A DNA stretch of 64,000 nucleotides, from assembly GCA_016793165.1 (NCBI GenBank), contig JAEULA010000065.1, positions 1-64,000 of the forward strand, read 5' to 3'. This DNA comes from Alphaproteobacteria bacterium (GTDB lineage Bacteria; Pseudomonadota; Alphaproteobacteria; CACIAM-22H2). Positions 1 through 7,725 of the stretch are shown piece after piece. The notes under the pieces were generated by a model. It was not told the DNA's origin, searched no databases, and was given only the letters and a program-made list of their open reading frames with translations. Position 1 is the first letter of the stretch. Each line of letters begins with the position of its first letter. Both the position numbers and the translations under genes were made by a program.

Positions 1-1610
1 TGGTCGAGGCGGGGCGCGACGTGCCGCCGGGCACGGAGTCGAGCGCGATCCTCGACATGTATCCTGGTCGGGCGGCCTTCGATCCCGCCAACCACTGGCC
101 GGACATCGCCGCGCATCTCCAGCCGGTCGGGCACAATTCCCAGGAGCGCCCGCCGCTGCGTCACTACGAGCAGGCGCGGCTGATCGGCGGCGGCTCGAGC
201 ATCAACGGCCAGGTCGCCAATCGCGGCACGCCGGCCGACTACGACGAGTGGGCGGCGCTGGGCGCGCGCGGCTGGGACTGGCAGGGCGTGCTGCCGTACT
301 TCAAGCGACTGGAGCGCGACCTCGACTTCGACGGGCCGCTGCACGGGAAAGACGGGCCGATCCCGATCCACCGCATTCCGCGCGCCGCCTGGCCGCGCTT
401 CTCCGTCGCCGCGGTCGAGGCGCTCGCCGCCCACGGCCATCGCGACATCGCCGACCAGAACGGCTGCTACGAGGACGGCTGGTTCGCGCAGAGCCTGTCG
501 AGCGACGGCCGCCATCGCGTCTCGGCGGCGATGGGATATCTCGACGCCGCGACCCGCGCGCGCGCGAACCTCGTCATCCTCGCCGAGGCGCAGGTGATGG
601 GGCTCGTCGCCGACGGGCGACGGATCACGGGCGTGGCGGTGGAGCAGGGCGGACACCGCGCCACCCTCGCGGCGCGCGCGACGATCCTCGCGGCGGGCGC
701 GCTGCAGTCGCCGGCGATCCTGCTGCGCGCCGGCATCGGGCCGGCGGGCGACCTGCACGCGCTCGGCATCGCGCGCCTCTGCGACCTCCCCGGCGTTGGG
801 CGCAATCTGCAGGAGCATCCCGGCATCTCGGTGGCCGCGTTCCTGGCCCCCGCGGCGCGTCTCGGCACCACGACGCGGCGGCACGTCCACGCGGCGCTGC
901 GCTACAGCTCGGGCCATGCGGGGAGCCCGGCTTCGGACATGTACATGATGTTCGCGGCGAAGTCGGCCTGGCATCCCGTGGGCCGGCGCGTCGGCACGCT
1001 GATCGCGTGGATCAACAAGATCCATTCGCGCGGCCACGTGACGCTGCGCAGCACGGATCCGCGCCAGGGCCCGCTCGCCAGCTTCAACTTCCTCGCCGAT
1101 CCGCGCGACGCCGCACGTCTGGTGGACTCCGTGCGCTTCATGGCGCGCCTCGTCGCGACGCCGCCGCTCGCGGCCCTTGTCAGCGAATGCGCCGCGGCGA
1201 GCTATTCCGGCTTCGCCAGCGCGCTCGGCCGTCAGACGCTGCGCAATCTCGCGATCACGGCGCCGACGGCGCTCGGCCTCGACCTGCTGCCGGCATTCCG
1301 GCGCCACGTGTTCCGGCGCTGGGTCGGGGGCGGGACGACGCTCGAGGCGCTGGTCGCGGATCCGGATGCGCTCGAGGCGCATGTCCGCGCGCGGGCGTTC
1401 GGACAATGGCACCCCTGCGGCACGTGCCGCATGGGACCCGCCGAGGACCGCGATGCCGTGGTCGATCCGCAGGCGGCGCGCGTGCACGGCGTCGAAGGGC
1501 TGCATGTGGTCGATGCGTCGGTGATGCCCACCGTCCCGCGCGCGAACCTCAACATCCCGACGATCATGATCGCCGAGAAGTTCGCGGACGGCATCGCGGC
1601 AGTGCTCTGA
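1..1610 (+). CDS. GMC-family FAD-dependent oxidoreductase, 5' end cut by the window
   Basis: Reading frame 3 is open from the first base, where VEAGRD (the FAD ADP-ribose-binding turn) is already encoded, so the gene starts upstream and only the first dinucleotide-binding strand is missing. The rest follows the choline dehydrogenase/GMC plan. The GGGSSINGQV segment is the family's flavin-contacting signature. A second signature region around AAGALQSPAIL is present, and the C-terminal active site shows the catalytic histidine in WHPCGTCRMGP and the late asparagine in RANLNIPTIMI. The likely role is FAD-linked oxidation of an alcohol or polyol; the substrate cannot be read from sequence. A second GMC gene lies at 10552, but the two are not in one operon. 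Confidence 0.88.
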   Translation, partial: VEAGRDVPPGTESSAILDMYPGRAAFDPANHWPDIAAHLQPVGHNSQERPPLRHYEQARLIGGGSSINGQVANRGTPADYDEWAALGARGWDWQGVLPYFKRLERDLDFDGPLHGKDGPIPIHRIPRAAWPRFSVAAVEALAAHGHRDIADQNGCYEDGWFAQSLSSDGRHRVSAAMGYLDAATRARANLVILAEAQVMGLVADGRRITGVAVEQGGHRATLAARATILAAGALQSPAILLRAGIGPAGDLHALGIARLCDLPGVGRNLQEHPGISVAAFLAPAARLGTTTRRHVHAALRYSSGHAGSPASDMYMMFAAKSAWHPVGRRVGTLIAWINKIHSRGHVTLRSTDPRQGPLASFNFLADPRDAARLVDSVRFMARLVATPPLAALVSECAAASYSGFASALGRQTLRNLAITAPTALGLDLLPAFRRHVFRRWVGGGTTLEALVADPDALEAHVRARAFGQWHPCGTCRMGPAEDRDAVVDPQAARVHGVEGLHVVDASVMPTVPRANLNIPTIMIAEKFADGIAAVL

Positions 1611-1675
1611 TCGCCGGCCGGGCGTGCGCGGCGGCGGCGGAATGTCGCGGGACTCGGTCCGTGTGCGCCGTTCGA

Positions 1676-1691
1676 TAGGCCGTCAGGCCTA
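1676..1691. promoter_or_regulatory. Perfect palindrome TAGGCC-N4-GGCCTA, candidate operator
   Basis: TAGGCC GTCA GGCCTA is a perfect inverted repeat of two 6-base arms separated by 4 bases. It sits 36 bases upstream of the preferred ATG (1728) of the single-domain receiver gene. Near-copies with one arm mismatch occur at 6706 and 7672, beside other genes of the same signalling island. Spacing and symmetry fit a dimeric NarL/FixJ-type regulator. The binding protein is inferred, not shown. Confidence 0.5.
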
Positions 1692-1727
1692 ATGGTCGCG
1701 CGGCGCCGCCGGGCGGATGATGTGTCG

Positions 1728-2114
1728 ATGAATTCCGTGCCGCCGGCCATGCGCCGGGCGCTGGTGCTCGACCCCGACATCTACAGCGGCGAGGGCCTGC
1801 GCCTGCTGTGCGACGAGCTGGGCTATGTCGCCGAGGTGATCCGCTCGCCGCGTCTGGTCCCGAACGGGATCGGCCGGGGCGGCTCCGTCGCGCTCGCGCT
1901 GATCGATGCGCGGATCGCCGAGGACGGCGACGGCATCGGGCCCATCGCCGCGCGGGTCGACACCCTGCTGCAACGGGCGGCGCCGATCATCGTCCTGGGC
2001 GGCTCGGCCCATTGGTCGCGGAGCCTTCCCAACCGGCGCCCGATGATCGTGGAGAAGCCGATCGCGCCCGGTCGCCTGGTCGAGATCGTGACGGCGCTTC
2101 AGTCGCGCAGGTGA
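1728..2114 (+). CDS. Single-domain response-regulator receiver protein
   Basis: This is a 128-residue protein with the size and order of a stand-alone CheY-like receiver and no output domain. The acidic pair is D15 and D17 (LVLDPD), the likely phosphoacceptor is D60 (LALID) and the conserved lysine is K110 (IVEKPI). The usual Thr/Ser region reads VLGGSA, so the domain is divergent but has kept its phosphorylation residues. An in-frame ATG at 1692 would begin right next to the palindrome at 1676-1691, so the ATG at 1728 is preferred. The 3' end overlaps the convergent LuxR-type regulator by 16 bases. It probably shuttles or buffers phosphoryl groups for the hybrid kinase at 2811 (inference). 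Confidence 0.65.
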   Translation: MNSVPPAMRRALVLDPDIYSGEGLRLLCDELGYVAEVIRSPRLVPNGIGRGGSVALALIDARIAEDGDGIGPIAARVDTLLQRAAPIIVLGGSAHWSRSLPNRRPMIVEKPIAPGRLVEIVTALQSRR

Positions 2115-2707
2115 ATGCCCAGCTGCCGCGCCTTGAGCGCGGCCTCGGTGCGATTGCGCGCGCCGAGATTGCGATACAGGCCGGCGAGGTGGATCTTGAC
2201 CGTCCCCTCGGCGAGGCCGACCTCGCGGCAGATTTCCTTGGTGGACAGCCCGCGCGCGAGGCAGGAAAGCACCTCGCGCTGCCGCGGCGTGACCGGCGGC
2301 TTGTCGACCACCGGCGGCCCCGTCGTCGCGAGCGCGGCGCGCAGCGCCGCCTCGATCTCGTCGGGCGCGCTCGCCTTCGACACGAAGCTGATTGCGCCGG
2401 CCGCCCGCACCGCCTCGATCGTCGCGGCATCCGTCGTCCCCGACAGCACGACGATCGTCGTCTCCGGGAAGGCGAGGTGGAACGCCTCGATGCCGGGCGG
2501 ACCGGCAAGTCCCGGCATCGTCAGGTCGATCACGGCCAAGCCCAGCGCCGGCAGGTCCCGCGCGAGCATCAGCGCCTCGTCGAGGTCGCGCGCGAGCAGG
2601 ACCCGGGCGAACCCGAAGCTGTCCTGAAGCATCAGCTGCATCGCCTGACGGATCAGGGCATGGTCGTCGACGACTAGCGCGGAGCCCGTGTCACGTGAAC
2701 TCGGCAT
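2099..2707 (-). CDS. LuxR/NarL-family DNA-binding response regulator
   Basis: A 202-residue regulator with a complete receiver and a C-terminal HTH. The receiver has acidic pair D14/D15 (VVDDHA), phosphoacceptor D61 (VIDLTMPG), the Ser/Thr of VLSGTT and K111 (FVSKAS). The LuxR-type HTH covers about 138-198, starting TPRQREVLSCLARGLSTKEI and running through GTVKIHLAGLYRNLG. The start at 2707 follows an AGGTAGG stretch and places the receiver at the N terminus. The frame stays open further upstream, but that part has no receiver character. It is divergent from the hybrid kinase (103-base gap) and is its most likely partner: kinases with an ASHDLRQP box commonly sit beside such regulators. Confidence 0.85.
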   Translation of the reverse strand: MPSSRDTGSALVVDDHALIRQAMQLMLQDSFGFARVLLARDLDEALMLARDLPALGLAVIDLTMPGLAGPPGIEAFHLAFPETTIVVLSGTTDAATIEAVRAAGAISFVSKASAPDEIEAALRAALATTGPPVVDKPPVTPRQREVLSCLARGLSTKEICREVGLAEGTVKIHLAGLYRNLGARNRTEAALKARQLGIHLRD

Positions 2708-2731
2708 CCTACCTACAAGTCCGAATCCTAA

Positions 2732-2745
2732 TTGAGCTGCCTCAA
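2732..2745. promoter_or_regulatory. Short inverted repeat TTGAG-N4-CTCAA between divergent regulator and kinase
   Basis: The 103-base gap between the divergent LuxR regulator and the hybrid kinase holds a perfect 5-base inverted repeat with a 4-base centre (CTGC). It has the same arm spacing as the TAGGCC palindromes nearby but a different sequence. A short repeat like this can arise by chance, so the operator call is tentative. Confidence 0.25.
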
Positions 2746-2810
2746 CTGTATCCGCGCCTTCGCGACCGGAAAAGCATTCGAGCCGTCGCGGTGCGGCGCG
2801 AAGCCAGAGA

Positions 2811-5783
2811 ATGAGTGGGGGAATGTTCCGTCGCTTGCGCCGACCGATCGCGCGGCTGATGCTGCGCATGACCGGCACCGGCCTGATCGCCGGGCTCGTC
2901 GCCGCGATGTCGGTGATCGCGATCGCCGGCGTGGCAATCGCTTGGTTCGGGACCCGTGCCGACGTCCTCGCGAACATGGATCGCGGCCTGCTACGGCGGA
3001 CACAGTTCGTGCAGGACCGCTACGAGCGGATCATCGTCGCCCTCGATCGCACGCTGTCAGCCATGGCGCGCGATGCCGATGTCGCCGGGCTGGACCCCGC
3101 CCGTTGCCGGTCGCTTCGCGCGGCGCTTGGCCCCGCCGTGGCCTACATGCGCGGCGTGGCGACCTTCGACACGACGGGTCGGCCGGTCTGTCAGGACGGG
3201 GTGATGCCGCCATCGCCGGAGGCACTCGGGCTGCCGTCGGCGGCGCTCACGGCCTCGGAGAAGCCCGTGATCGGGCCCTCGGGCCTGGCCGGCGATCCGG
3301 CCGCCCCGACGGTCGGCATCGGCATCGCGATCCGGGACGGTCACGGCGTCCGCGGTGTCGTGGTGCTCTCGCTCGACCTCGTCGTGCTTTCCCAGCTGAT
3401 CTCCGGGGTCCTCTCCGACGACGGCTCCGAGGTCGTCGTCTTCGATGGCGACGCCCGGGTGGTCGCGGCCAGCACGCGCGACCGCCTCGCGACGACGCTG
3501 CCGGCCGCGTTTGTCGCCGCGGTCGGGACGCCGGGGCCGCCGGGCAAGGCCACCGGGGAACTCGACGGGGTGCGAATCGTCCATCGTGAAGGGCGGATCG
3601 CCGGAACCGGCTGGACCGTGGCGAGCATCCTGCCGGAGCGCGTCTTCGTCGAGACCGTGGTCTCGCGCGTGACGCCGCTGCTCGCCTCTTCGCTGTTCGG
3701 GGTGGTCGCCGTCGTCGGCGCCGGCATGGTTCTCACCTTCGCGCTGCTGCGGCCTCTGCGCCGCATGGCGGCCGCGTTGGAGGCGTTCGATCCCGTCTCC
3801 CCCTCCAGCGTGCCGCGGACGAGCGGCCTTGCCGAGCTGCGCCACATCGCCCGGGCGGCGAACCGCGCATTGACGGCCATCAAGGCCCGCGACGTGGAGA
3901 TCGAACGCGGCCGCAAGCTCGATCGCCAGCTGCGAACGGCGGCCGCGGGCTTCTCGGAGGCGCTGATGCTCTGGGACTCCGACGACTGCCTGATCTACGC
4001 GAACGACGCGGCCCGCCGCATGTTCCCGGAGAGCGACGCGGAGCTCGTGCCCGGAACGCCGTTCGCCGTGCTGCTGCGCGCCCGCGTCCGCGACGGCCAT
4101 ATCGCCGCCGCGCTCGGACGGGAGGAGGAGTTCATTGCGAACCGGCTGGAGGAGCGTCGGCGGCGCTCGCCGCATAGCTTCGAGCGGCAGCTCGGCGACG
4201 GCCGGTGGATCCTGTCGCACGAGGACGTCACCAGCGACGGCGGCCTGTTCATCATCCATCGCGACGTGACCGCGGAGAAGCGCGCGGCGCTAGCACTGGC
4301 AGAGACCTACCGCCGGACCACGAGCGTGCTCGAGGCGCTGGCCGAGGGCGTGCTCGTGCGCGATCCGAGCGGCACGGTCGTCGATACGAACGGGGCGGCG
4401 TGCCGGATCCTCGGCTTGCCGCGCGAACAGATCGTCGGCGTCGACTTCGCGCGCGGCGTGCCCTGGCGGCCCGTCGACCAGGACGGCCATCCGCTCGCCG
4501 CGCGCGACACGCCGCCGATGCGCACGCTGGGCGGGGAGGGCGAGCTGCGCGCCGCGATCATCGGGGTGCACCGGCCCGGCGGCGAGCGCCGCTGGATCTC
4601 GGTCAACACCAGCATGGTGCGGGCCGAGGACGGCCGGCTCGAATTCGTGATCTCGTCCTTCTCCGACATCACCGCCGAGCGCGACGCGACGGCAGCGACG
4701 ATCGAGAAGTCGCGCGTGATCGCCGCGGCGAGCCACGACCTGCGCCAGCCGCTGCATGCGCAGGGGCTGCTGATCCGGGCGCTGGAGCGGCGGATCACCG
4801 ATTCCGAGGCGGCGGGGATCCTCGCCAGCCTGAAGGGGGCGGCGGCATCCATGTCGTCGATGCTCGGCGCGCTGCTCGATCTCTCGCGCCTCGATGCCGG
4901 CGTGGTCGTGCCGAACATCCGGCCGACCGCGCTGTCGCCGCTCCTGCGGAAACTCGCGGACGAGTTCGCGATGCAGGCCCGCAATGCCGGGCTCGCGCTG
5001 CGCGTCGTCGATACCGGGCTGTGGGCCAGCACCGACGCCACCCTGCTGGAGACGATGCTGCGCAATCTCATCGGCAACGCGCTGCGCTACACGTCCAGCG
5101 GCGGCGTCCTGGTCGGCTGCCGCCGCGTCGGCGGGCGGGTCGCCATCTGGGTCGTCGATACCGGGCCTGGCATCGCCGCCGCGGAGCGCGAGCGCATCTT
5201 CCGCGAATTCGAGCGCGGCAGCGCGCGCGGCGCGAGCGGTGATCCCGGCATGGGCCTCGGGCTCGCGATCGTCTCGCGCCTCGCACGTGTCGTCGGCGCA
5301 GCGATCGGGCTGCGCAGTCAGCCGAGGCGCGGCTCGTGCTTCTCGGTGACCATCGACGCCGCGGCGCCCGGCGCCGGCCGCGAGGAGCAGGCGGCCCCGG
5401 TGGTCCGGCGGCGCGCCATGACCCTGGCCGTGCTCGACGACGACGCCCGGATCCGCGACGCCATCGCGCGCGACCTCGTCGACCAGGGCAGCAGCGTGAG
5501 CACATTCGGGACCGCGGCGGAGCTGTTCGCCGCGGACATCGGCACCTTCGACGGCTTCATCGTCGACCTCGATCTCGGCGGCGCGCAAGACGGCCTGGCG
5601 GTGGTCGCGACGCTGCGCCGCCGCTGCCCGCCGCCGGCACGTTTCATGATCGTCACGGGCGACATGGCGCCGGAGACGCTGGAGGTCCTCGACCGGTCCG
5701 GCGTGCCCTACCTGATCAAGCCGGTCGCGGGCACGGCGATCCTCGAGGCGATGCAGGCCGTGTTCCCGGTCCGCGTGCTCTGA
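2811..5783 (+). CDS. Membrane hybrid sensor histidine kinase/response regulator (dCache-like, PAS-PAS-HisKA-HATPase-REC)
   Basis: A 990-residue hybrid kinase. A transmembrane helix at about 22-46 and a second at about 283-310 flank a roughly 235-residue periplasmic sensor region that looks Cache-like. After a linker come two PAS domains (about 370-490 and 500-625). The dimerisation box ASHDLRQPLHAQ carries the phospho-accepting His642. The ATPase shows the N box (NLIGNALRYT), G1 (VVDTGPGI) and G2 (GMGLGLAI). A C-terminal receiver at about 868-985 has acidic residues in AVLDDDARI, phosphoacceptor Asp919 (FIVDLDLGG) and lysine in LIKPVAG. The H-box type resembles NahK/ErcS-like kinases. It probably passes phosphate to the divergent regulator at 2099 and/or the receiver at 1728. 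The signal sensed is unknown. Confidence 0.88.
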   Translation: MSGGMFRRLRRPIARLMLRMTGTGLIAGLVAAMSVIAIAGVAIAWFGTRADVLANMDRGLLRRTQFVQDRYERIIVALDRTLSAMARDADVAGLDPARCRSLRAALGPAVAYMRGVATFDTTGRPVCQDGVMPPSPEALGLPSAALTASEKPVIGPSGLAGDPAAPTVGIGIAIRDGHGVRGVVVLSLDLVVLSQLISGVLSDDGSEVVVFDGDARVVAASTRDRLATTLPAAFVAAVGTPGPPGKATGELDGVRIVHREGRIAGTGWTVASILPERVFVETVVSRVTPLLASSLFGVVAVVGAGMVLTFALLRPLRRMAAALEAFDPVSPSSVPRTSGLAELRHIARAANRALTAIKARDVEIERGRKLDRQLRTAAAGFSEALMLWDSDDCLIYANDAARRMFPESDAELVPGTPFAVLLRARVRDGHIAAALGREEEFIANRLEERRRRSPHSFERQLGDGRWILSHEDVTSDGGLFIIHRDVTAEKRAALALAETYRRTTSVLEALAEGVLVRDPSGTVVDTNGAACRILGLPREQIVGVDFARGVPWRPVDQDGHPLAARDTPPMRTLGGEGELRAAIIGVHRPGGERRWISVNTSMVRAEDGRLEFVISSFSDITAERDATAATIEKSRVIAAASHDLRQPLHAQGLLIRALERRITDSEAAGILASLKGAAASMSSMLGALLDLSRLDAGVVVPNIRPTALSPLLRKLADEFAMQARNAGLALRVVDTGLWASTDATLLETMLRNLIGNALRYTSSGGVLVGCRRVGGRVAIWVVDTGPGIAAAERERIFREFERGSARGASGDPGMGLGLAIVSRLARVVGAAIGLRSQPRRGSCFSVTIDAAAPGAGREEQAAPVVRRRAMTLAVLDDDARIRDAIARDLVDQGSSVSTFGTAAELFAADIGTFDGFIVDLDLGGAQDGLAVVATLRRRCPPPARFMIVTGDMAPETLEVLDRSGVPYLIKPVAGTAILEAMQAVFPVRVL

Positions 5784-5796
5784 GCGTCGCAGTCCT

Positions 5797-6696
5797 TCAA
5801 TTCGCGACGATACGGTCCTCGAAGGCCGCCACGACCTCGGCGGCGGCGCGCAAGACATGGGGATCGGCGTCGGCGGCGGCCGCATCGCGCAAGGCGCCGG
5901 CCAGCGACGCCGGCGTGTCGCTGCGCGAGTCCGTCGGGCCGTGCAGCCGGTCATGGATGTGGCGGCTGATGCGGACGATCGCCGCCGCGCGTACCAGCGA
6001 CGCCGAATCCGTGCCGTTAATCGTCGTGCCGCGCCCGTCGACGATGCGACGGATGAGTTCGGACGCGCCGCCGGCCGCGAGCAGACGGTCCGTCAGCTCG
6101 CGGCGGCCATCGCGCCCGCGCGGGATTTTCCAGCTCGGCGGCCGCCCGGCTTCGGCGCGTGCGAGGACGAGGACCAGGCCGAGATCCTGGAACAGGGCGG
6201 CCATCGTCACGCTGTGGATTCCCGCCTCACGGAAGCCGAGCCGGTATGCGATCGCCGTCGCCAGGCGGGCGATGTCGAGCATCGAGGTGAAATGGTCCGG
6301 GAACTCCTCGTGGATGAGCTTGATCAGCGTGAGCAGCGCATCGGTACCGTGCTTCATCAGCGCCGTCTCGAGATCGGGGGCGCGATCGCAGATCTGGCGC
6401 AGCGCGGGCGATCCGGGCGTCGGCGGCGCCTGGACTCCCGGCAATGGCGTCGCGCCGTCGCCGTAGCGGCAGGGCAGGCCGCTGAAGCTGCACAGCTCGC
6501 AGCGCGACGGTCGCCGGATCACGCTGCATGTCAGGCAATCGAGGACCTGCGCCGCGGCCATCGGCGTGGTCGCCGTCTCCTGCCGCAGGATGTCGTCGAG
6601 CAGTTCCAGGAGCTGGCTGGGCGATCCGATGACGACGGCGCCACCGATGGAGGTTTGGAGGGAATGCATGTTTGGACTGTCAGCCATGCGCCGCAT
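5797..6696 (-). CDS. Degenerate HD-domain protein with N-terminal cysteine cluster
   Basis: A 299-residue soluble protein. Residues 54-76 form a Cys cluster, C-x2-C-x8-C-x2-C-x6-C, suggestive of zinc or another metal. Residues from about 110 have the helical layout of an HD/HD-GYP domain, but the diagnostic metal pair reads FQD (ALFQDLG) instead of HD and the preceding helix lacks the usual histidine. Hydrolase activity is therefore unlikely and a sensor or scaffold role more plausible. Alternative starts are 6687 and 6669; none has a strong ribosome site. It converges on the hybrid kinase (13-base gap), and the palindrome at 6706-6721 lies just upstream. I do not recognise an exact family. 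Confidence 0.6.
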   Translation of the reverse strand: MRRMADSPNMHSLQTSIGGAVVIGSPSQLLELLDDILRQETATTPMAAAQVLDCLTCSVIRRPSRCELCSFSGLPCRYGDGATPLPGVQAPPTPGSPALRQICDRAPDLETALMKHGTDALLTLIKLIHEEFPDHFTSMLDIARLATAIAYRLGFREAGIHSVTMAALFQDLGLVLVLARAEAGRPPSWKIPRGRDGRRELTDRLLAAGGASELIRRIVDGRGTTINGTDSASLVRAAAIVRISRHIHDRLHGPTDSRSDTPASLAGALRDAAAADADPHVLRAAAEVVAAFEDRIVAN

Positions 6697-6705
6697 CCGG
6701 GCAAT

Positions 6706-6721
6706 TCGGCCAGACGGCCTA
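6706..6721. promoter_or_regulatory. Copy of TAGGCC-N4-GGCCTA palindrome upstream of the HD-like gene
   Basis: Read on the minus strand this is TAGGCC GTCT GGCCGA, one arm mismatch from the perfect copy at 1676. It also shares the first three spacer bases, so the two sites agree over most of an 18-base stretch. It lies immediately upstream of the first possible start (6696) of the degenerate HD gene, a position expected of an operator or activator site. Confidence 0.5.
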
Positions 6722-6823
6722 GAGGTGCGGAGCGCTACGCGCGGATGCCCCTAGTTGCGGCGCGCTCTCATACTGATCGCGCCGCGGCCCCCCGCGGAGC
6801 AGGCGGCGATCGTGGACACGGCG

Positions 6824-7492
6824 TTAACGCCCGTGCACGGCGGCGGCGCGCGGCACCGCATACGGCATGTCGAGCAGTCCCGCTCGCGCCGCGGCGATCG
6901 TGAGCTCGATGACGCGCGTCATGCCGAATTTCCGCAGGATCCGCGAGCGATGGATCTCCACGGTCCGGGTGCTGATTCCGAGCGCGTGCGCGACGATCTT
7001 GTTCTGCTGGCCGAGGATCATGCGGTCGAAGACCTCGCGCTCGCGCTCGGTCAGGCCGTCCAGGTCGCGCCGGAAGTCGTGCGCGTCGGGATGACGCGGC
7101 ATGGGGCCGCGATCGGCCGCGACGCCGCGTCGCATGACCATCAGGAGGGATTCCTGGTCGAGCCCCAACTCGACGACGTCGTGGGCGCCGCCGCGGATCG
7201 CCTCGACCGCCGCCGCGACATCGCCGTGGGCGGCGACCGTGATCACGGGAAGGGTGGCCCCGTGGCCTCGAAGTTCGGCGATCACATCGCCGATCCGCGC
7301 GCCGGCCATCCCGGCATCGACCAGGACGCAGCCCCGCCGCGTCGGGATGATCGCGGGCGCCAGCGCTTCGATGCGGTGGATGTCCACCACGGTCAAACCG
7401 CCCTGAGCCGCCGCTGCATGGACCAGCTCGAGGAACCCGCGGTCGGCGTGCACGACATAGACGACGGGGGAAGGGGAGGCGGGACTCGGCAT
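6824..7492 (-). CDS. FixJ/LuxR-family regulator with degenerate receiver domain
   Basis: A 222-residue protein with FixJ architecture. The N-terminal receiver-like domain has lost key residues: the acidic pocket reads VVHADRG where family members have consecutive Asp/Glu, and the conserved Lys-Pro motif reads ELGLDQ, with no lysine. An Asp (D59, VLVDAGM) remains at the phosphoacceptor position. The C-terminal NarL/FixJ HTH is intact (LTEREREVFDRMILGQQNK, then RTVEIHRSRILRKFG). Phosphorylation-independent control or ligand sensing is likely. The start at 7492 follows AAGG at 7-base spacing and aligns with FixJ length; an upstream open frame is not receiver-like. A TAGGCC-type palindrome lies 180 bases upstream. 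Confidence 0.75.
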   Translation of the reverse strand: MPSPASPSPVVYVVHADRGFLELVHAAAAQGGLTVVDIHRIEALAPAIIPTRRGCVLVDAGMAGARIGDVIAELRGHGATLPVITVAAHGDVAAAVEAIRGGAHDVVELGLDQESLLMVMRRGVAADRGPMPRHPDAHDFRRDLDGLTEREREVFDRMILGQQNKIVAHALGISTRTVEIHRSRILRKFGMTRVIELTIAAARAGLLDMPYAVPRAAAVHGR

Positions 7493-7650
7493 GCGGGAAC
7501 CTTGATGGGGTCGCGCCGACCCGATTCCTTGGGCCCGGCTTCGCCAACAACCGGATGAATGGTGGCGAAAACCCGCACGCGCGATCCGTGCCCGACTTTC
7601 AGGCAATGGTCGAAAAGGGTGCAGGCCGCGCCTCGAGACGGACGCTCGGA

Positions 7651-7670
7651 TGCCCGGGGCCGGCCGGGCA
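7651..7670 (-). terminator. Hairpin after the NitT/TauT importer operon
   Basis: A perfect 7-base inverted repeat (TGCCCGG ... CCGGGCA) encloses a GC-rich 6-base loop. It starts 55 bases beyond the stop of the last importer gene, on its coding strand. No T run follows, which is common in GC-rich genomes, so it is a terminator candidate only. Confidence 0.3.
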
Positions 7671-7671
7671 A

Positions 7672-7687
7672 CTAGACCATAAGGCCT
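7672..7687. promoter_or_regulatory. Third TAGGCC-N4-GGCCTA-like palindrome
   Basis: On the minus strand it reads TAGGCC TTAT GGTCTA, one arm mismatch from the perfect copy at 1676. It lies in the 233-base gap between the importer operon end and the FixJ-like regulator start (7492), about 180 bases upstream of that gene, and could control it. Nothing else recognisable occupies the gap apart from the hairpin at 7651. Confidence 0.45.
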
Positions 7688-7725
7688 AGGGGGAATTCCG
7701 GATGGATCCGGTGGCGCCGGGCGGT

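Noticed and set aside
2708..2977. A 90-residue N-terminal extension of the LuxR-type regulator
   Set aside because: The extension has no receiver character and crosses into the divergent kinase gene; the start at 2707 places the receiver at the N terminus.
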